This document shows positions 60,404 to 64,000 of a stretch of 64,000 nt of DNA, in pieces. This DNA is from Paenibacillus sp. NFR01 (GTDB taxonomy: Bacteria > Bacillota > Bacilli > Paenibacillales > Paenibacillaceae). The translations under genes and the position numbers were made by a program. The notes beneath the pieces are model-generated. The model did not search any database and was not told where the DNA came from. It saw only the letters and a program-made list of their open reading frames with translations. The stretch spans positions 225,324 to 289,323 of the forward strand of contig NZ_FOIK01000005.1 of assembly GCF_900111565.1 (NCBI RefSeq), given 5' to 3'. The stretch's first letter is position 1, and each line of letters opens with the position of its first letter.

Positions 60404-62385
60404 AGATGCTTCACCCGGTCGCGCACTTCCGCTTGTTTGGCGGCGTTGAAACGGGTTTGATAATCGCCGGTCAGGTAGCCGGTGACGCGGCGCAGGCGGC
60501 GGATATGGACTTCCTCTTCATGCGCGCCACAAGAAGGGCAGTTCGTGCCGATCACGCCTTCGTATCCGCAGCCGGAGCAGCGGTCGACCGGATGGTTGAT
60601 GCTGAAATAGCTGACGTTTTGCTCCATCGCGTATTTAATGATTTTGACAAAAGCCGCCGGGTTGCTGCGGGCATTGCCGTTCAGCTCGACATAGGAAATC
60701 GCGCCGGCGTTGCAATATTCATGGAAAGGCGCTTCCAGGCTGATCTTTTGCGCCGCACCGAGTTCATGGTACACGGGAACATGGAACGAATTCGTATAGT
60801 ATTCGCGGTCGGTTACGCCGGAAATGCTGCCCAGCGTCTTGCGGTCCACCTTGGTGAACTTGCCGGAGAGACCTTCCGCCGGCGTAGCGAACAGGGTGAT
60901 GTTCAGGTTCAGCTCATCGCTCTTGCGGTCGCAGTATTCACGCATGTGCTGAACGATGGCCAGCGCTTTGGCATGGACGTCCATGTCTTCGCCGTGGTGT
61001 TTGCCGTACATCGCCTTCATGCATTCCGCCATCCCGATGAAGCCGATGGACAGGCTGCCGTGCTTCAGCAGTTCGCCTACGCTTTCGTCGGGCGCCAGCT
61101 CCTGGCCGCCTTCCCAGACGCCTTCACGCATCATGAAGTCGGAAGCTTTTGCCTTCTGCGCCGCCTGAATGCGGTAGCGGTGCACGAGGCCTTCAAGCGC
61201 GATATCCATATAGTGGTTCAGATCGTCGTAGAATGCTTTTTCGTCGGCTACAAGGCGCCGGCCTTTGATCGTGCCGTGTTTCACACCGAGCCGCACGAGG
61301 TTCAGCGTATTAAACGACAGGTTGCCTTTGCCGGAGCAGTGGTTGCGTCCGAAGCGGTCGCCGAGCACCCGGGTGCGGCAGCCCATCGTGGCAAATTCGG
61401 TATCCGGGTCGGCCGGATCGTAATATTGCAGGTTGAGCGGCGCGTCCAGATTGGCGAAATTCGGATAAAGCCGGCGTGCAGAGCAGTCCGTCGCTTTCAG
61501 GAACAGTTCATAGTTCGGTTCGCCCGGCTGCTGGTTTACGCCTTTTTTGCATTTAAAAATCTGGATCGGGAACACCGGCGTTTCGCCGCTGCCCAGGCCG
61601 TTCATAGTCGCCGTAAGCAGGGAACTGATCACCAGTTGACCCTCCGGCGAGGTGCAGGTTCCATAGTTGATGCTCGTGAACGGAATCTGTCCGCCGGCGC
61701 GGCTGGACATCGTATTCAGGTTATGTATCATGCTCTCCGCCGCCTGGAGCGTTTCGATTTCGGTCTCTTTTTTGGCAAAACGGAACGAACGCGGGTAAGC
61801 CTCGGCCAGATCGGCGCGGCTCATGGAGATCTCCCCCAGATGAGGGCCGGCTTCGCCTTCCTCGAAATAGTCCAGGCCTTTGCGGAACAGCTTGGCAAAT
61901 GATTTCGTTACGTATGGCGCCAGATCATGGTCAATTTTGTTTGCGGAGACGCCGCCGTATTGGGCATTTTGCTGGGATTGGAAAATAATCGCCACCAGCG
62001 ACATCGCGGTCATGATCGAATTCGGGGGGCGGACGCTGCCGTTGCCGGTATTAAAGCCTTCGCGGAGCAGACGTTCAAACGGAATGAAAATGCAGTTGGT
62101 TGTCCCGATGGCGTATTGATCCAGATCGTGGACATACACGACATTCTCCCGCGAAGCCTGGATCAGACGGGGCGGCATCGTAAAGTTCCGGGCATACCAT
62201 TTGGAATATTCACTGCCGAACTTGCTCATTTTTCCGGAAAAGCTCTCTCCGTTCAAATTGGCGTTCTCCCGCAGCATATCCATATCCAGACTTTCGATAA
62301 TATCGCGGCCCAAATCGATAAGCTCCTCAAGCATGGCCTCGTTTGCGGCTTGTCCGCCGTTATACCGTTTCTCCAGCAGCGTCAT
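60400..62385 (-). CDS. nrdD: class III (anaerobic) ribonucleotide reductase NrdD
   Basis: A 661-residue glycyl-radical enzyme that reduces ribonucleotides without oxygen. The C terminus has the zinc site (RCSGCGYEG...NCPSCG) and the glycyl radical Gly636 in RRVTGYLTGDYQ; the motif is usually RVCGYL, with Thr here for Cys. It is shorter than E. coli NrdD (712) and starts directly with the catalytic region, so the N-terminal ATP-cone seems absent. AGGAGAGAG precedes the ATG. First gene behind the B12 riboswitch. Confidence 0.95.
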   Translation of the reverse strand: MTLLEKRYNGGQAANEAMLEELIDLGRDIIESLDMDMLRENANLNGESFSGKMSKFGSEYSKWYARNFTMPPRLIQASRENVVYVHDLDQYAIGTTNCIFIPFERLLREGFNTGNGSVRPPNSIMTAMSLVAIIFQSQQNAQYGGVSANKIDHDLAPYVTKSFAKLFRKGLDYFEEGEAGPHLGEISMSRADLAEAYPRSFRFAKKETEIETLQAAESMIHNLNTMSSRAGGQIPFTSINYGTCTSPEGQLVISSLLTATMNGLGSGETPVFPIQIFKCKKGVNQQPGEPNYELFLKATDCSARRLYPNFANLDAPLNLQYYDPADPDTEFATMGCRTRVLGDRFGRNHCSGKGNLSFNTLNLVRLGVKHGTIKGRRLVADEKAFYDDLNHYMDIALEGLVHRYRIQAAQKAKASDFMMREGVWEGGQELAPDESVGELLKHGSLSIGFIGMAECMKAMYGKHHGEDMDVHAKALAIVQHMREYCDRKSDELNLNITLFATPAEGLSGKFTKVDRKTLGSISGVTDREYYTNSFHVPVYHELGAAQKISLEAPFHEYCNAGAISYVELNGNARSNPAAFVKIIKYAMEQNVSYFSINHPVDRCSGCGYEGVIGTNCPSCGAHEEEVHIRRLRRVTGYLTGDYQTRFNAAKQAEVRDRVKHL

Positions 62386-62426
62386 TAGTACTCTCTCCTC
62401 CCGAATTCTTCAAGCCTCTTTACAAT

Positions 62427-62462
62427 GAAAAAGCATCCCCCGCCCGGAAGGCGGGAAATGCC
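62427..62462 (-). terminator. terminator of the B12-riboswitch expression platform
   Basis: Minus strand GGGCATTTCCCGCC / GGGCGGGGGATGC stem followed by TTTTTC, 40 bases before the nrdD start. An 8-bp perfect hairpin AATATCCG-TGAG-CGGATATT lies just upstream (62477-62496). Confidence 0.8.
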
Positions 62463-62574
62463 CGTATGCGCAGCAAAATATCCGTGAGCGGATATTCAGG
62501 TATACCCTATCAACATGCATGCCGCATTCGGACACCCCGCCTGTTCCTCGCAGGCGTATCTATGGTGTCGTTGA

Positions 62575-62745
62575 AACAGGCAGGTCTCCTGGCTCCCGGC
62601 GGTCTCCGGCGCCTTCCCGAAAGGAAAATCCCCCCAGTGGCGATTGCCGGAGAATGCTGCGCCGGGCAGGCTTGAAAACCGTCCCGCAGCATCCGGTTAC
62701 AGTGGCGGGACCGCAGCGGATTTGCACCGCGCTTCCCTTTTAAGT
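62575..62745 (-). ncRNA. adenosylcobalamin (B12) riboswitch upstream of nrdD
   Basis: Minus strand elements in order: GGGAAGCGCGGTGCAAATCC, GCGGTCCCGCCACTGTAACC, the long variable arms, and the B12 box GAGCCAGGAGACCTGCC (about 62578-62595). These match the cobalamin aptamer consensus well. It stands between the NrdR-box promoter and a terminator before nrdD. Bound coenzyme B12 should switch off the B12-independent reductases. Confidence 0.95.
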
Positions 62746-62778
62746 CTTGGGCTCTTAAGGAACCCAAAACACCTGTTT

Positions 62779-62794
62779 CTACTATATTTTGTTG
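62779..62794 (-). promoter_or_regulatory. NrdR box 2, overlapping a TATAGT -10 element
   Basis: Minus strand CAACAAAATATAGTAG matches ACACWAWATATWGTGT at 12 of 16 places. TATAGT inside it is the best -10 for the riboswitch transcript. Confidence 0.6.
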
Positions 62795-62810
62795 TTATTA
62801 ATTAAAGTTA

Positions 62811-62826
62811 ACCCAATATATTGTGC
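62811..62826 (-). promoter_or_regulatory. NrdR box 1
   Basis: Minus strand GCACAATATATTGGGT matches the NrdR consensus ACACWAWATATWGTGT at 14 of 16 places. Its start is exactly 32 bases from box 2, three helical turns, the tandem spacing usual for NrdR sites. Confidence 0.8.
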
Positions 62827-62874
62827 TTGTAAACATTTTTTTGCGAGGCCGCGCCACGCCTGGGATTTACCGAT

Positions 62875-62939
62875 TTACTCACAGTTGGTCCACAATTGAT
62901 CCACAGCTCGTCCACAAGGTATCCACAGATTTTGGATAA
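62875..62939 (+). repeat. array of DnaA-box-like 9-mers at 11-bp steps
   Basis: TTACTCACA (62875), TGGTCCACA (62886), TGATCCACA (62897), TCGTCCACA (62908) and GTATCCACA (62919) are spaced by exactly 11 bases, each matching the DnaA box TTATCCACA at 7 or 8 of 9 places. A reversed TTATCCAAA (8 of 9) follows at 62931-62939. The array is about 50 bases upstream of the NrdR boxes. Confidence 0.65.
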
Positions 62940-63168
62940 AACATGGGAAAAACAAGTCATAAATTATCCCGAAATTTGCCACAAAGACTCCAAAATTGTA
63001 GTGCGCCCAGCACTGGGCTAGGCCGGGAGAAGGAGACATCGGCAGCTCTCGGTTCTTTCGGGCAGTATTCGCCTGCGGGGGCGGAGTTTGTGGGCGGCGC
63101 GCCAAGTTGTTACAATATATAGAACGAACGCATTTCATTTTGCATCAAAAACACAGGAGGGATTAACG

Positions 63169-63474
63169 ATGGCGATTGGCGAGGTTACGGTCATTCCGAT
63201 CGGAACGGGCAGCACCAGCCTTAGCAGCTATGTGGCCGAGATGCAGCGCGTGCTGCAGACGGTGGAAGGCATTACGTATGAACTGACATCCATGGGGACG
63301 ATCATCGAGGGGCCGCTTCCGCGTATTCTCGCAGCCGTCGAGGCGCTGCATGAATCGCCGTTTGCCGCCGGCGCGCAGAGGGTGTCCACTTCACTCAAGA
63401 TCGACGACCGGCGCGACAAACCGTCCAACAGCCGCAGCAAGCTCGAATCGGTAGAGCGCAAGCTGAAGGAGTAG
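63169..63474 (+). CDS. YqgV-like MTH1187-family thiamine-binding protein
   Basis: A 101-residue MTH1187-family protein: GEVTVIPIGTGSTSLSSYVAEMQRVLQTVEGITYELTSMGTIIEGPLPRILAAVEALHESPFAAGAQRVSTSLKIDDRRDK. A Bacillus homologue is YqgV. The family binds thiamine-like ligands in some members. The ATG at 63169 has ACAGGAGG nine bases upstream. It is the second family member in the window, and is not linked to a transporter here. Confidence 0.88.
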   Translation: MAIGEVTVIPIGTGSTSLSSYVAEMQRVLQTVEGITYELTSMGTIIEGPLPRILAAVEALHESPFAAGAQRVSTSLKIDDRRDKPSNSRSKLESVERKLKE

Positions 63475-63586
63475 CCAAGAGGGAGGAACGGAGGGTTTAA
63501 TGCTCTGCAGGCGTAGCCAAGTGCCAGGGGGGCGGAAGACGGAGTGCTTCTATACTGGCAGGTAGCCGTGCTGATCAAAAAAAGGC

Positions 63587-63614
63587 TTGCGTTTTTTTCT
63601 GGAAGCTGTATAAT
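63587..63614 (+). promoter_or_regulatory. promoter of the tRNA-Thr gene
   Basis: TTGCGT (63587-63592), 16-base spacer, TATAAT (63609-63614). The start of transcription would be about 27 bases before the mature tRNA. Confidence 0.65.
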
Positions 63615-63647
63615 ATTTTTTGTTTGACGGTAAAAATCATGTCTCAA

Positions 63648-63719
63648 GCTGGTGTAGCTCAGGGGTAGAGCAACGCACTCGTAATGCGTAGGCCGGGGGT
63701 TCAATTCCCTTCACCAGCA
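63648..63719 (+). tRNA. tRNA-Thr, anticodon CGU
   Basis: A 72-base cloverleaf: acceptor GCTGGTG / CACCAGC, D stem GCTC/GAGC, anticodon stem ACGCA/TGCGT with loop CTCGTAA (anticodon CGT, reads ACG), T arm GGGGG-TTCAATT-CCCTT. No CCA is encoded after the discriminator A. The T-stem has two G-U pairs. Confidence 0.95.
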
Positions 63720-63734
63720 TCCTTAAAACACGAT

Positions 63735-63779
63735 AGTGGCGCGGTTCTCCGGTGGTGCGGAGGTCGCGTCTTTTTTTTC
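63735..63779 (+). terminator. terminator after the tRNA-Thr gene
   Basis: CGCG-GTT-CTCC / GGAG-GT-CGCG hairpin followed by TCTTTTTTTT. Confidence 0.75.
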
Positions 63780-63799
63780 TGCAAACGGACTGCAAACCT

Positions 63800-64000
63800 T
63801 TAGTCTGTTGAAGTGTCGTTTTTTCCAAGAATTGACCCTCCTAACGTGAGCAATGCGGCCTCTTGAAGACCAGGCAGTACATGCGAATAGGTATCGAGAG
63901 TAATCTGGATTGAAGAATGCCCAAGCCTCTCCTGAACAATTTTCGGATGCACTCCCCGTTTCAGCAGGATTGTCGCGTGAGTGTGACGCAGATCATGAAA
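63800..64000 (-). CDS. tyrosine recombinase/phage integrase, C-terminal part (cut by window edge)
   Basis: The open frame reads from the right edge to a TAA at 63800-63802. It encodes FHDLRHTHATILLKRG...VQERLGHSSIQITLDTYSHVLPGLQEAA. The H-x-x-R box (HDLRHTHA), LGHSS and the catalytic Tyr in TLDTYSHV mark the C-terminal catalytic domain of a lambda-type integrase. It points toward the tRNA-Thr 3' end 80 bases away, the usual layout of an integrase next to its attachment site. The N-terminal part lies beyond the window. Confidence 0.93.
   Translation of the reverse strand, partial: FHDLRHTHATILLKRGVHPKIVQERLGHSSIQITLDTYSHVLPGLQEAALLTLGGSILGKNDTSTD

Noticed and set aside
62875..62939. CRISPR or minisatellite interpretation of the 11-bp array
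   Set aside because: The unit is too short for CRISPR, and the conserved part TCCACA with variable 5' bases fits DNA-binding boxes better.
63637..63828. 63-residue minus-strand frame over the tRNA
   Set aside because: It overlaps the tRNA-Thr and the true integrase frame; its sequence is antisense tRNA.

Overview
The window looks like chromosomal DNA of a high-GC Paenibacillus-type Bacillota. The evidence is strong AGGAGG-type ribosome binding sites with some GTG and TTG starts, T-box, TPP and B12 riboswitches of Firmicute form, the LplB/YtcP permeases with a large lipoprotein and YesM/YesN-type two-component genes that are so common in Paenibacillus, and small conserved Bacillota proteins (YezD-, YwbE-, YqgV- and CcdC-like). 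Species assignment is inference. No rRNA or CRISPR array was seen. One tRNA gene and the edge of an integrated element lie at the right end.

Layout. 1-4034: start of a leftward gene cut by the window edge, then a copper module (csoR, copZ, copA, each unit behind its own CsoR-type palindrome) and an NfrA/NfsA-type flavin reductase. 4038-4209: a run of six hairpins. 4205-7601: a TPP-riboswitch-controlled thiamine-precursor ABC transporter (thiY, an MTH1187-family gene, thiX, thiZ; leftward). 7613-14305: a divergent CorA-like protein, a PPOX-fold protein, and a two-component system with a three-gene lantibiotic-immunity-type ABC exporter. 14371-17831: ArsR/CadC-type sensor, small membrane protein, and a Zn/Cd P-type ATPase. 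17896-23826: lactate-dehydrogenase-like enzyme, CcdC, GlsB-type protein, lactonase-family propeller, membrane-anchored hydrolase. 24037-27405: sulfate transporter operon without its ATPase. 27501-36152: GNAT, two SDRs, NAD(P)HX repair enzyme, serine deaminase, HNH nuclease and small conserved genes.

36209-49353 reads as one carbohydrate locus: a LacI regulator, a GH30 glycosidase, a large glycoside phosphorylase (GH94/GH149/GH161 clade, most like GH161 beta-1,3-oligoglucan phosphorylases), a sugar ABC importer and a YesM/YesN-type two-component system. A perfect LacI palindrome, a matching half-site and a near-consensus cre point to substrate induction plus catabolite repression. The likely job is uptake of beta-glucan oligosaccharides and their phosphorolysis and hydrolysis in the cytoplasm.

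49372-55993: AAC(3)-family acetyltransferase, MFS exporter with ArsR-type regulator, a cluster of small interspersed palindromes, a T-box-controlled divergent seryl-tRNA synthetase, and an SsuE-like FMN reductase. 56170-62939: genes for two classes of ribonucleotide reductase in one direction (nrdD-nrdG, then nrdA-nrdB). Upstream lie an adenosylcobalamin riboswitch, a tandem pair of NrdR boxes 32 bp apart, and five DnaA-box-like 9-mers at exact 11-bp steps. This stacked control region is the most striking regulatory structure in the window. The window ends with a YqgV-like gene, tRNA-Thr(CGU) and the 3' end of a tyrosine recombinase facing the tRNA, which marks the border of an integrated element.
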